NCBI GenBank assembly: GCA_039024295.1
Contig: JBCDIQ010000001.1
Location: 5,420 to 69,419 of the forward strand
Origin: JBCDIQ01 sp039024295
Lineage (GTDB): Bacteria; Bacteroidota; Bacteroidia; J057
DNA length: 64,000 nt
Direction of reading: 5' to 3'
Shown: piece after piece, positions 7,351 to 15,941 of the stretch
How the letters are laid out: each line of letters opens with the position of its first letter
Position numbering within the stretch: position 1 is the first letter of the stretch
The notes under the pieces: generated by a model
What the model was told of the DNA's origin: nothing
What the model saw: the letters and a program-made list of their open reading frames with translations, nothing else
Databases searched by the model: none
Program-made: the position numbers and the translations under genes

Positions 7351-9003
7351 ATGAAATACCTGTCACTAACCTTCTCCCTTTTCAGCTTTTTCCTTATGTC
7401 CACTGCCCAGATCCCTCAGCAAAAGGCAGTCGACAGCATTTTCGCCAAATGGTCAGAACCCGGCTCTCCTGGCGGCTCTCTTGGAATCATCCAGGACGGA
7501 AAATTGATTTATGCCAAAGGGTATGGATTGGCCAACCTGGAGTATGACCTCCCCAATACGGAAAAATCGGTCTTCCGAATTGGCTCCACCTCGAAGCAGT
7601 TTACGGCGGCCTGCATCGTATTACTTGCAGAACAGGGGAAGCTTTCCCTGGAAGATAAACTCTCTTCTTTCTTCCCGGACTTTCCTCCTTATGCAGACAC
7701 CATCACGGTGAGTCATTTGCTCCATCACACCAGTGGCATTCGAGATTATTTGCAGCTCTCCTACCTAAAAGGCCTCAGAGGAGACGATTATTACACAGAC
7801 AAGGACATCATGAAATGGTTGGTGAACCAATCATCCCTCAACTTTTCTCCCGGAGATGAATTTGTGTACAGTAATTCCGGCTATTGGTTATTGGGACAAA
7901 TTGTTAATAAGGCCTCAGGCATGAACATGGCGGAGTTTGCCCAAAAAGAGATTTTTGAGCCGTTAGGCATGAATGAAACCCATTTTCACAATGACCATGA
8001 CCAAATTGTCAAAAATCGAGCTTCAGGCTACGCCCCCAAGAGGGAGGGAGGGTATCGAATTAGCATGACCACCCTCGATATGATCGGAGATGGAGGTATT
8101 TTCACTACGATTGAAGACATCAAAAAATGGGATGATGCTTACTATGAGTCGAAGGTTCTGAGCAAAGAGTTCTGGGCAAAAATGACGGAGAAAAATTCCT
8201 TAAACAGCGGTAAGGAAACCTCTTATGCTGCGGGCCTGTTCATAGATACCCACAAAGGACTGAATACAGTTAGTCACGGGGGGGCTTTTGTGGGATTTCG
8301 GGCAGAGCTTTTGCGGTTCCCGGACCAGCGATTTACAGTTGCGATTTTTGCCAATCGGGCAGATGCAAGCCCTAGCAGAATGGCCTATCAGGTAGCTGAT
8401 ATTTTCTTGAAAGATTTGTACGTAGAAGAAAAGCCAGAAACAGAGGAACCAGAAGCCGTTGCACCAAATGACCCAGAATATTTATTAGAACAACTTACGG
8501 GCAATTACGAAATCGAGCCTGGGGTTGAAGTAAAAATCTCTATTGAGAAAGACTCCCTATTCGTCACCCAGTTGTGGAATGAAGAGCACTACGCCATTTT
8601 CCGTACAGAAGGGAATACATTTAGCTTACCCACAAATTCAAAACTCACCTTTACCTTCACAGAACTTGAGGAGAATTTGACCCAAAAATTGACCGTATCT
8701 CAGGGAGGAAGAAAAACGGTTACCAAACGTAAAGCACCGGTGGACCTATCTGAGTTGAAGCTATCAGATTACGTTGGGGCTTACTATTCAAAGGAATTGG
8801 ATGCAACCTATCATTTGGAACTCCAGGAGGGGGAACTCATGGCCAGAATTGGCGAGGGAAAACTGAGAAAGTGCCGCTTCTTTGAATTGACAACATGTGA
8901 CATGCCGATGGGCACGGCGACCTTTGAAAAAGCAAAAGGAAAGGTCACTAAGTTTATGCTGGATTCTGGCAGGGTGAAGAATTTGGCGTTTGAGAAGCAG
9001 TAA
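7351..9003 (+). CDS. Beta-lactamase-fold serine hydrolase, exported
   Basis: 550 residues. Signal peptide 1-20 (ends MSTAQ). The class C beta-lactamase/DD-peptidase-like domain (about 25-365) has S79-T-S-K82 (nucleophile and base), Y174-S-N176 and H310-G-G as the third motif. The C-terminal 180 residues form two beta-rich repeats starting LTGNYEIEPGVEV and LSDYVGAYYSKELDATY, as in DUF3471-type tails. Members hydrolyse peptides or esters, and resistance cannot be assumed. It is probably periplasmic. Confidence 0.88.
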   Translation: MKYLSLTFSLFSFFLMSTAQIPQQKAVDSIFAKWSEPGSPGGSLGIIQDGKLIYAKGYGLANLEYDLPNTEKSVFRIGSTSKQFTAACIVLLAEQGKLSLEDKLSSFFPDFPPYADTITVSHLLHHTSGIRDYLQLSYLKGLRGDDYYTDKDIMKWLVNQSSLNFSPGDEFVYSNSGYWLLGQIVNKASGMNMAEFAQKEIFEPLGMNETHFHNDHDQIVKNRASGYAPKREGGYRISMTTLDMIGDGGIFTTIEDIKKWDDAYYESKVLSKEFWAKMTEKNSLNSGKETSYAAGLFIDTHKGLNTVSHGGAFVGFRAELLRFPDQRFTVAIFANRADASPSRMAYQVADIFLKDLYVEEKPETEEPEAVAPNDPEYLLEQLTGNYEIEPGVEVKISIEKDSLFVTQLWNEEHYAIFRTEGNTFSLPTNSKLTFTFTELEENLTQKLTVSQGGRKTVTKRKAPVDLSELKLSDYVGAYYSKELDATYHLELQEGELMARIGEGKLRKCRFFELTTCDMPMGTATFEKAKGKVTKFMLDSGRVKNLAFEKQ

Positions 9004-9136
9004 AAAAGGAGGGTATTTTAACTAGGTAAATATTCTTTTAGCTAGCTACAACAATTTTATTACTTAAGAACTAAGAAATTCAGCAAAAAGTCTGTGGATA
9101 AGATAGGTGCCACTACTCTTTATTGTTAGAACTTGA

Positions 9137-9203
9137 GATAAGGATTTTTATATTACTACTTAAGTCATTAAGTTGAGATATAAAATTCCTTATCGTAACT
9201 TTA
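9137..9203 (+). promoter_or_regulatory. Inverted-repeat operator and promoter candidate of the Fic gene
   Basis: The 243-base gap before the Fic gene is very AT-rich. GATAAGGATTTTTATA (9137-9152) and TATAAAATTCCTTATC (9179-9194) are inverted repeats matching at 15 of 16 positions with 26 bases between. TTG (9173-9175), 20 bases and TAACTTTA (9196-9203) make a near-consensus promoter whose spacer contains the right arm. Regulation by the wHTH tail of the Fic protein is possible but inferred. Confidence 0.45.
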
Positions 9204-9246
9204 AGGAATAAATAGAGATAAGCATTCAATTGAGTGGCATAGGTCG

Positions 9247-10383
9247 ATGATACGCATTGAACAATATAAATCTGGGTATTTTCAAAAAAGTCCCACTGGC
9301 TACGAATTTTTCCTCCCCTCCAGAGTAAATGAACGATGGATTTGGGAAGATTCTCAATTAAGCCTCCTACTAGAAAAAGCAGCCATTAAGCTAGGAGAAC
9401 TAAACTCGTTTTCTAAACTGGTCCCAAATATTGACCTATTCATTCAATTACACGTTACGAAAGAAGCGGTGATTTCAAGTAGAATAGAGGGTACTCAGAC
9501 GCGTATTAATGAAGCACTGATGAATGAAGAGGAGATTAATCCTGAACGAAAAAATGACTGGAAGGAAGTAAATAATTATATACAAGCTCTGAATGGCGCA
9601 ATTGAAGAACTTAAAATCCTACCTATTTCTTCTCGTCTATTACGAGAAACACACAAAATCATGCTAAACAGCGTAAGAGGGGAAAATAAAATGCCTGGAG
9701 AGTTTAGAAGAAGTCAAAACTGGATTGGAGGCAATAGCTTAGCGGATGCTGTTTTCATTCCTCCACATCATAATTATTTGGACGAGCTAATGAGCGACCT
9801 AGAATATTTTATTCATAATGAGGAGATAAAAGTTCCAGACCTAATAAAAATTGCCATTGCACATTATCAGTTTGAAACGATACATCCATTTTTGGACGGG
9901 AATGGACGAATAGGGAGACTGCTAATTACCCTATTTTTAATTGATAAAGAAATATTAAATAAGCCGCTATTATACATTTCAGTGTTTTTTGAGAAGAATA
10001 AAGGTTTGTATTACGACAACCTAACATTTGTAAGAACACGAAACCAGATGAGTCAATGGATAAAGTATTTTCTTTCTGGTATAGCAGAAACTGCCGAAAA
10101 TGCATCGAAGACATTGTCCAATATACTTGATCTGAAGCTAAGGACTGAAACTAGAATTAACAGAGAGTTTGGTAGAAAAAGCCAAAGTGCAATAACACTG
10201 CTACAGTACCTTTTTCAAAAGCCAGTAATAAATGTAAAACAAGCACAAGAAGTCCTTGGGATGAGTTACAATGCATCAAACGCATTAATCACTGATTTTA
10301 TCATCGCTGGAATTCTAACTGAGATAACAGGTCATAGCAGAAATAGGATATTCATGTTCAGCGAATACCTAAATGAATTTTAG
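9247..10383 (+). CDS. Fic family protein (AMPylase-like) with wHTH tail
   Basis: 378 residues. An N-terminal Fic_N region contains the inhibitory motif S77-x3-E81-G82 (SSRIEG), placing it among Fic proteins with a built-in inhibitory helix before the core. The Fic core has the complete motif HPFLDGNGRIGR (213-224). The C-terminal about 80 residues (VNVKQAQEVLGMSYNASNALITDF) look like a winged helix for DNA binding or oligomerisation. The reaction is transfer of AMP from ATP to a protein hydroxyl; the target is unknown. AT-rich composition relative to the next genes suggests a separate origin. Confidence 0.92.
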   Translation: MIRIEQYKSGYFQKSPTGYEFFLPSRVNERWIWEDSQLSLLLEKAAIKLGELNSFSKLVPNIDLFIQLHVTKEAVISSRIEGTQTRINEALMNEEEINPERKNDWKEVNNYIQALNGAIEELKILPISSRLLRETHKIMLNSVRGENKMPGEFRRSQNWIGGNSLADAVFIPPHHNYLDELMSDLEYFIHNEEIKVPDLIKIAIAHYQFETIHPFLDGNGRIGRLLITLFLIDKEILNKPLLYISVFFEKNKGLYYDNLTFVRTRNQMSQWIKYFLSGIAETAENASKTLSNILDLKLRTETRINREFGRKSQSAITLLQYLFQKPVINVKQAQEVLGMSYNASNALITDFIIAGILTEITGHSRNRIFMFSEYLNEF

Positions 10384-10414
10384 GTTTCAGCTCTTGCAAA
10401 AATTCTCCTTCGCC

Positions 10415-12493
10415 TCACCACTCCAACAATTCCTCCAATTTCTCCTGAACCTTATCTGCATTGGGAAGCATGGCAGCTTCCAGAATAGAGTTCAGCGGTA
10501 TCGCAGGTAGGCTTTCTGCCCCCATGGTAAAGACAGGTGCATCCAGCTTGGTGAAGCACGCCTGAGAGATTTGTCCTGCCAAAGATTCTGCAAAAGAGTT
10601 TTGCAAGCATTCTTCCGTCAGGACCAGAACTTTTCCATGCCGCTCTACGCCTGCCTGGATGGCCTCCCAATCGAGGGGCTCCAGAGAACGAAGGTCCAAT
10701 ATTTCAACGCGTCCCTCGAGGGATTTGCTTGCATTTCGCGCCCAGTGAACGCCCATGCCATATGCAATCACCAGACAACTATCTCCCAGGCGAACCGCCT
10801 CCGGATCTGCTTCCTGATAGATTCGGGCCTTTCCTAAAGGTACTACATAATCATCGGATGGCTCAATGGTTTTGGCTTCCTTACTTCCAGGAACTTTGGA
10901 CCAATACAGCCCTTTGTGTTCAAATAGTACAACTGGATTGGGATCAAGGAAGGCAGCTCGCAGCAAGCCTTTCATGTCAGCTGCATTGGACGGATACACC
11001 ACTTTTACGCCCCGAATGGTGAGAATTGCCGATTCTACACTAGAAGAATGAAAGGGGCCTCCACTTCCATATGCACCAATTGGCACTCTAATCAAAGACT
11101 GAACGGGCCATTTCCCGTTTGACAGGTAGTAGGCCCGGCTTACCTCGGCGTATAGCTGGTTTACACCTGGCCAGATGTAGTCAGCAAATTGGATTTCGAC
11201 AATCGGTTTGCAGTCGGTAGCTGACATGCCCACAGTACTCCCGATGATATATCCTTCCTGAATAGGGGTATTAAACACCCGTTGGTCGCCATATTTTTCT
11301 GCCAGTAATGCTGCTTCACGGAATACACCGCCCAGTGCTCCTCCCACATCTTGCCCATACAGCAGGGCCTCTGGATATGCTTGCAGAATGCCATCAACCG
11401 CATGGAGAGCGGCATCCACCATGACTACTTCCTCTCCTCCTTCAGGGGTTCGAACCCCCTGCTCTTCCGTTACCCCACCAGGTGCGTACATATGGGTGTA
11501 CAAATCTTCTGGGCGGGGATCTTCTGCTGCCACGGCCTGGTCAAAATCAGCAAGAACCACTTGCTTGGCTTTCTCGCTCAATTGGTCGAATAGCTCTTCC
11601 TTCACGCCCAATTGTAACAGGCTTTGGTGATAATGCACTAATGGGTCTTCCTGCTGATCTTCCACTAAGTCATCCCGGTACCATTCTTTCCGCACCCCTG
11701 AGGTATGGTGGTTTAATAAGGGCACCTTGGCCTGTACCAAAATGGGGCGTTGCTCTGAACGTATTTTTAACAGGACTTCATTCAATAAGCTATAGCAAGC
11801 AATGAAATCGGTTCCATCCACTACACAAGCCTCCATCCCTTTAAATCCACGAGCAAAATGGGCAGCAGGCTGTGCGTACATCTCAGACCCTTTCGCAGAA
11901 ATGCCCCATCCATTGTCCTGAACCAGGTACAAAATCGGAAGTTGATGCAAGGCGGCCATTTGCATGGCTTCCGAAACCTCCCCTTCTGTAAGGGCCCCAT
12001 CCCCAATGGAACACACTGAAACCGGTGCAGGCCGATGGTCTCCCCACTGGTCCAGCCCTCGAACAGCCCGGTATTTTAACCCTTGGGCAACACCTGTTGC
12101 AGGAATTGCCTGCATACCTGTAGAAGAAGACTGGTGTAAAATCTTGGGTTTGTCCTTGTCTCGTAAGCTGGGATGGGAATAATACGTTCTACCACCGGAA
12201 AACGGATCATCTCGCTTGGCCAGCAACTGTAGCATGAGGTCATAGGGTCGCATGCCGATCCCCAGCAGCATGGCATCATCACGATAATAAGGCGACACAA
12301 AATCCTGGGGGAGCAACTGAAGCCCTAGGGCTAGCTGAATGGCTTCATGTCCCCTGGAGGTTGCATGAACGTATTTTCCTGTTACCTCTTTCCGCTCTTC
12401 GTATAGGGTAGCCATATGAGCGGCAGTTTGCATCAGCTCATAGGCCCGGAGCAAAGTCTGTATGTCAAGTGAAGTGGTGGTTGCTTCGAGCAT
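10415..12493 (-). CDS. 2-oxoacid dehydrogenase E1, fused alpha and beta subunits (branched-chain-like)
   Basis: 692 residues. The alpha half (about 10-330) has the ThDP signature G164-D-G ... D-N194 (GDGALTEGEVSEAMQMA to VQDN) and HHTSGVRKEWY. The beta half (about 355-692) has YGQDVGGALGGVFREAALL, GYIIGSTVGMSATDCKPIVE and the closing Rossmann domain. It decarboxylates a 2-oxoacid and passes the acyl group to an E2 lipoyl protein. The alpha layout (YEERKEVTGKYVHATSRGHEA) fits branched-chain or mixed 2-oxoacid E1 better than pyruvate E1. No E2 or E3 gene is nearby. It starts 21 bases after the related gene upstream, so the two are one unit. Confidence 0.9.
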   Translation of the reverse strand: MLEATTTSLDIQTLLRAYELMQTAAHMATLYEERKEVTGKYVHATSRGHEAIQLALGLQLLPQDFVSPYYRDDAMLLGIGMRPYDLMLQLLAKRDDPFSGGRTYYSHPSLRDKDKPKILHQSSSTGMQAIPATGVAQGLKYRAVRGLDQWGDHRPAPVSVCSIGDGALTEGEVSEAMQMAALHQLPILYLVQDNGWGISAKGSEMYAQPAAHFARGFKGMEACVVDGTDFIACYSLLNEVLLKIRSEQRPILVQAKVPLLNHHTSGVRKEWYRDDLVEDQQEDPLVHYHQSLLQLGVKEELFDQLSEKAKQVVLADFDQAVAAEDPRPEDLYTHMYAPGGVTEEQGVRTPEGGEEVVMVDAALHAVDGILQAYPEALLYGQDVGGALGGVFREAALLAEKYGDQRVFNTPIQEGYIIGSTVGMSATDCKPIVEIQFADYIWPGVNQLYAEVSRAYYLSNGKWPVQSLIRVPIGAYGSGGPFHSSSVESAILTIRGVKVVYPSNAADMKGLLRAAFLDPNPVVLFEHKGLYWSKVPGSKEAKTIEPSDDYVVPLGKARIYQEADPEAVRLGDSCLVIAYGMGVHWARNASKSLEGRVEILDLRSLEPLDWEAIQAGVERHGKVLVLTEECLQNSFAESLAGQISQACFTKLDAPVFTMGAESLPAIPLNSILEAAMLPNADKVQEKLEELLEW

Positions 12494-12514
12494 AAATCAA
12501 CTAGCGGTAGAGGA

Positions 12515-14929
12515 TTAAAACAATTCAGGAAAACGGTCAGGCTCAGCCTCGTTCATCAATTCATACACCTCTTTGAATACGTGCTCAACCTGAGGCTTGG
12601 AGAAGTAATCCCCATCGGAACCGTAAGCGGGCCGGTGTGGCTGAGAAGTCAGGGTCACAGGCTCTGAATCCAGGTAGTAATACCCTCCCTGTTTTTCAAG
12701 AACCTCCTGCATCATAAATGCGGTGGCACCGCCTGGTACATCTTCATCCAAAAACAGGATGCGACTGGTTTTCTTAAGGGACTCCACAATCCTGTGGTGG
12801 CGATCGAATGGAAGCAAGCTTTGGACATCTATTACTTCTACCTCGATTCCCAACTCGGAAAGCTGTTCGGCTGCTGCCATCGCAATGCGGCAACAAGCAC
12901 CGTAAGTTACAATGGTCACATCGTCTCCTTCTCGTAAAATCTCTGGAACACCCAAGGGCAAGCAAAACTCACTGAGGTTATCTGGGCATTTTTCTTTCAG
13001 TCTATATCCATTCAGGACTTCTACCACAACGGCAGGTTCGTCTCCTTTGAAGAGGGTATTGTAAAATCCGGCTGCCTGGGTCATGTTACGAGGGACCAGT
13101 ACATGCATGCCGCGCAGTGCATGAATAATCATGCCCATTGGGGAGCCTGCATGCCAGATACCTTCTAAGCGGTGGCCACGCGTACGGATGATGGCAGGTG
13201 CTTTTTGTCCACCTCTGGTTCGGTATTGCAAACAGGCCAAGTCATCCGACAAGGTCTGAATGGCATAGATAAAATAATCGAGGTACTGTATTTCTGCGAT
13301 GGGCCTTAACCCACGTAACGCAAGGCCAATTGCCTGCCCGGCGATAGTAGCCTCGCGAATGCCGGTGTCAAAGATTCTGCTTTCGGTATATTTCGCTTGC
13401 AGGTCTTTAAATCCCTGATTGACATCTCCCAAATATCCCACATCTTCTCCGAATGCCACGGCACGAGCGTCACGCTCAAAAATGAGGTCAAAACATTTAT
13501 TGAGCACCTCAAATCCGCTCATTATAGGAGAGCTTTCGCTATAAGCTGCTGGAACGGCTTCTACTTCCTTAGCTGCCTCCGTGGAATGGCTGTACAAGTA
13601 GGTGTTATACCGGTCGGCGTTGGCTGCTTCTTGGTTCTTTTTCCATGTCAGAAGGACTTCCCTCACCGGATGATGCTGTGGCATAGCCACCAACGCTTCG
13701 TGGGCAATCTCCATTAACTCCCCACGAGAAGGAACTGACAAGGCAGTTAGCTTGCGAAGCACTTCATTCACCCCTTCTAACGAGAGCTGCTGTTGTACCT
13801 CTTTCAATAAATTGCTCAGCTCCGCTTGCTCTTGTTGAATGGGAGCCAGATAGGTATCCCAAGCCGTATTCTTGATCTTTCTAACCGACTTTCGATCTTC
13901 TTTTTCCCAAGCATCCATTTCCTCCTCACCCGCCATGCCCTCACGGATAATCCACTGCCGCATTCGTAACAGACAATCATTCTCTGCTTCCCACGCCAAC
14001 CTTTCGGGACTTTTATAACGCTCATGGCTACCTGAAGTTGAGTGCCCCTGGGGCTGGGTCATCTCTATCACGTGAATGATGGAGGGGACATGCGCTTCCC
14101 GCGCAAGCTTCGCAGCCTCCTGGTAGGCTTTATACAAGCCAGGATAATCCCAACCATGGACTCGAAATATTTCAAAACCTGCATCCTGATCTGTACGCTG
14201 GAAACCTTTTAAGACTTCAGAAATGTTGGACTTCGTGACTTGGTAATGGTTAGGGACAGAGATTCCGTAGCCATCATCCCAAATCGACATCACTGCGGGG
14301 ATTTGCAATACCCCGATCGCATTAATGGCTTCCCAAAAAAGGCCCTCTGCACAACTGGCATTTCCAATGGTGCCAAATGCAATTTCATTCCCGTTCCTGG
14401 AAAACTGATCTAAGTCGGCCAGCGCAGGTATATCACGATACAGTTTGGAAGCCTGGGCCAACCCTACGAGGCGAGGCATCTGCGAGGCAGTGGGTGACCC
14501 ATCTGCAGAGGAGTTGTACTGCTGGGTGAGGTCTCGCCAGGTACCGTCGGTGTTCAGGCTTCGGCTGGCAAAGTGAGCATTCATTTGTCGACCCGCAGAG
14601 TGCGGTTCGGCGGTCACATCTGCATGTGCGTATAGCTGGGCAAAAAACTGCTCCAGCGTAACCAAACCGGTAGCCAGTGCCCACGTCTGGTCTCGATAAT
14701 ATCCAGACCGAAAGTCTCCAGGCTGAGTAGCACGCGCCATGGCCAATTGAGCTACCTCTTTCCCATCTCCAAAAATTCCGAACTTTGCCTTACCTGTAAG
14801 GACTTCCTTTCTACCTGTAAGGCTGGCTTGGCGACTGCGATAGCCCAGGCGGTAATCCGAAAGTACATCCGTTTGAGACAATGACATGGTAGGAGGGTGA
14901 GAGGGGGAAAGATCGAATGAATGCTCCAT
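12515..14929 (-). CDS. 2-oxoacid dehydrogenase E1-like fused alpha/beta protein with altered ThDP motif
   Basis: 804 residues. The alpha half spans about 20-440 and the beta half about 465-790 (FEVLNKCFDLIFERDARAV, AFGEDVGYLGDVNQGF, DTGIREATIAGQAIGLALRG). The ThDP/Mg signature is changed: GDG is GNA (189-191) and the closing NN is DD (218-219). Asn can replace Asp as metal ligand in some ThDP enzymes, so activity is possible but its substrate is uncertain. It is first of the E1 tandem; homologous fusions of this length occur across Bacteroidota. ATG 14929 is used, and an in-frame ATG at 14887 is an alternative. Confidence 0.85.
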   Translation of the reverse strand: MEHSFDLSPSHPPTMSLSQTDVLSDYRLGYRSRQASLTGRKEVLTGKAKFGIFGDGKEVAQLAMARATQPGDFRSGYYRDQTWALATGLVTLEQFFAQLYAHADVTAEPHSAGRQMNAHFASRSLNTDGTWRDLTQQYNSSADGSPTASQMPRLVGLAQASKLYRDIPALADLDQFSRNGNEIAFGTIGNASCAEGLFWEAINAIGVLQIPAVMSIWDDGYGISVPNHYQVTKSNISEVLKGFQRTDQDAGFEIFRVHGWDYPGLYKAYQEAAKLAREAHVPSIIHVIEMTQPQGHSTSGSHERYKSPERLAWEAENDCLLRMRQWIIREGMAGEEEMDAWEKEDRKSVRKIKNTAWDTYLAPIQQEQAELSNLLKEVQQQLSLEGVNEVLRKLTALSVPSRGELMEIAHEALVAMPQHHPVREVLLTWKKNQEAANADRYNTYLYSHSTEAAKEVEAVPAAYSESSPIMSGFEVLNKCFDLIFERDARAVAFGEDVGYLGDVNQGFKDLQAKYTESRIFDTGIREATIAGQAIGLALRGLRPIAEIQYLDYFIYAIQTLSDDLACLQYRTRGGQKAPAIIRTRGHRLEGIWHAGSPMGMIIHALRGMHVLVPRNMTQAAGFYNTLFKGDEPAVVVEVLNGYRLKEKCPDNLSEFCLPLGVPEILREGDDVTIVTYGACCRIAMAAAEQLSELGIEVEVIDVQSLLPFDRHHRIVESLKKTSRILFLDEDVPGGATAFMMQEVLEKQGGYYYLDSEPVTLTSQPHRPAYGSDGDYFSKPQVEHVFKEVYELMNEAEPDRFPELF

Positions 14930-14975
14930 AGTGTTGTGTTGTTGCGTAGCGAGTGACTGAAAATGAGATATTTAC

Positions 14976-14983
14976 CAAAAATA
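14976..14983 (-). promoter_or_regulatory. Probable -7 element (TATTTTTG) of the E1 gene pair
   Basis: Minus-strand TATTTTTG fits TAnnTTTG and lies 47 bases before the ATG at 14929. No clear -33 TTG was seen at 19-21 bases. Confidence 0.35.
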
Positions 14984-15191
14984 AACCATCCCAATAAGCC
15001 GCTGGTTGGTACTGCAAAGGTACGGTTTGAGGCCGAAAATACCAGCGAAATAGCCCGCCATATTTACAACTGCCAAGCCCTTCCTTTCGTTAAAAAAGCC
15101 GTAAGTTTGGTCTGATTTGGCTTTAACAAACAGTTTTTTGCTTAACAATAGCTGGAGCTGATGATTTATAAAAGAAATACAATTTTAGGTG

Positions 15192-15899
15192 ATGAATGTT
15201 CAACTGAAAATAATCCGTTTTTCATCTTTTAGGGCACTATCCATACTCGGGCTATTGCTGCTAATGCCAGGATGGAACCTGATCGCCCAGACAGGTGGTG
15301 GTAGCCATCATTTCAAAATTGCGCGATTGAAATACGAAGGTGGCGGCGACTGGTATGCAAACCCAACGTCCCTTCCTAACCTCATCAAGCATATCAATAA
15401 ACAAAGCACGGTAAAAATTGCTCCTGTGCCAGATGAGGTAGAACCGGGTGGTACCCAGATTTTCCAATACCCTTATGTGTACATGACCGGCCACGGAAAC
15501 GTCACCTTTAGTGATGCTGATGCACAAAACCTCAGGCGATACCTGATCTCGGGGGGCTTCCTTCACATTGACGACAATTACGGCATGGACCGTTACGTCC
15601 GATCAGAGATTAAAAAGGTATTTCCAGAGCTGGAGTTTGTGGAGTTGCCCTTTTCACACGAGATATTTCGTCAACATCATCAATTCGACAAAGGACTACC
15701 GAAAATTCACGAACACGATGGCAAGCCTCCCCAAGGACTGGCCCTGATCTATGAAGGCCGCGTAGTGGTATTCTACACCTTTGAATGTGATTTAGGCGAT
15801 GGATGGGAAGATCCAGGGGTTCACAATGACCCTGTAACTGTTCGCCAAGAGGCCCTAAATATGGGTGCCAACATCGTGTTGTGGGCCATTGGACATTAG
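15192..15899 (+). CDS. DUF4159 domain protein, exported
   Basis: 235 residues from ATG 15192. A signal segment (ALSILGLLLLMPGWNLIAQ) is followed by a complete DUF4159 domain: FKIARLKYEGGGDWYANP, YPYVYMTGHGNVTFSD, GGFLHIDDNYGMDRYVR and a closing ANIVLWAIGH. The domain resembles glutamine-amidotransferase-like folds in moxR/BatA-associated proteins, but here it stands alone and its role is unknown. The first possible start is a GTG three bases earlier. Confidence 0.85.
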   Translation: MNVQLKIIRFSSFRALSILGLLLLMPGWNLIAQTGGGSHHFKIARLKYEGGGDWYANPTSLPNLIKHINKQSTVKIAPVPDEVEPGGTQIFQYPYVYMTGHGNVTFSDADAQNLRRYLISGGFLHIDDNYGMDRYVRSEIKKVFPELEFVELPFSHEIFRQHHQFDKGLPKIHEHDGKPPQGLALIYEGRVVVFYTFECDLGDGWEDPGVHNDPVTVRQEALNMGANIVLWAIGH

Positions 15900-15941
15900 G
15901 TACTCTAGGCAATTAGGTGCTAGTGTCGAAGTTGACAGGCC

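Noticed and set aside
7351..9003. Calling the serine hydrolase an antibiotic-resistance beta-lactamase
   Set aside because: Motifs fit a broad esterase/peptidase group with long C-terminal beta domains; no resistance-enzyme signature.
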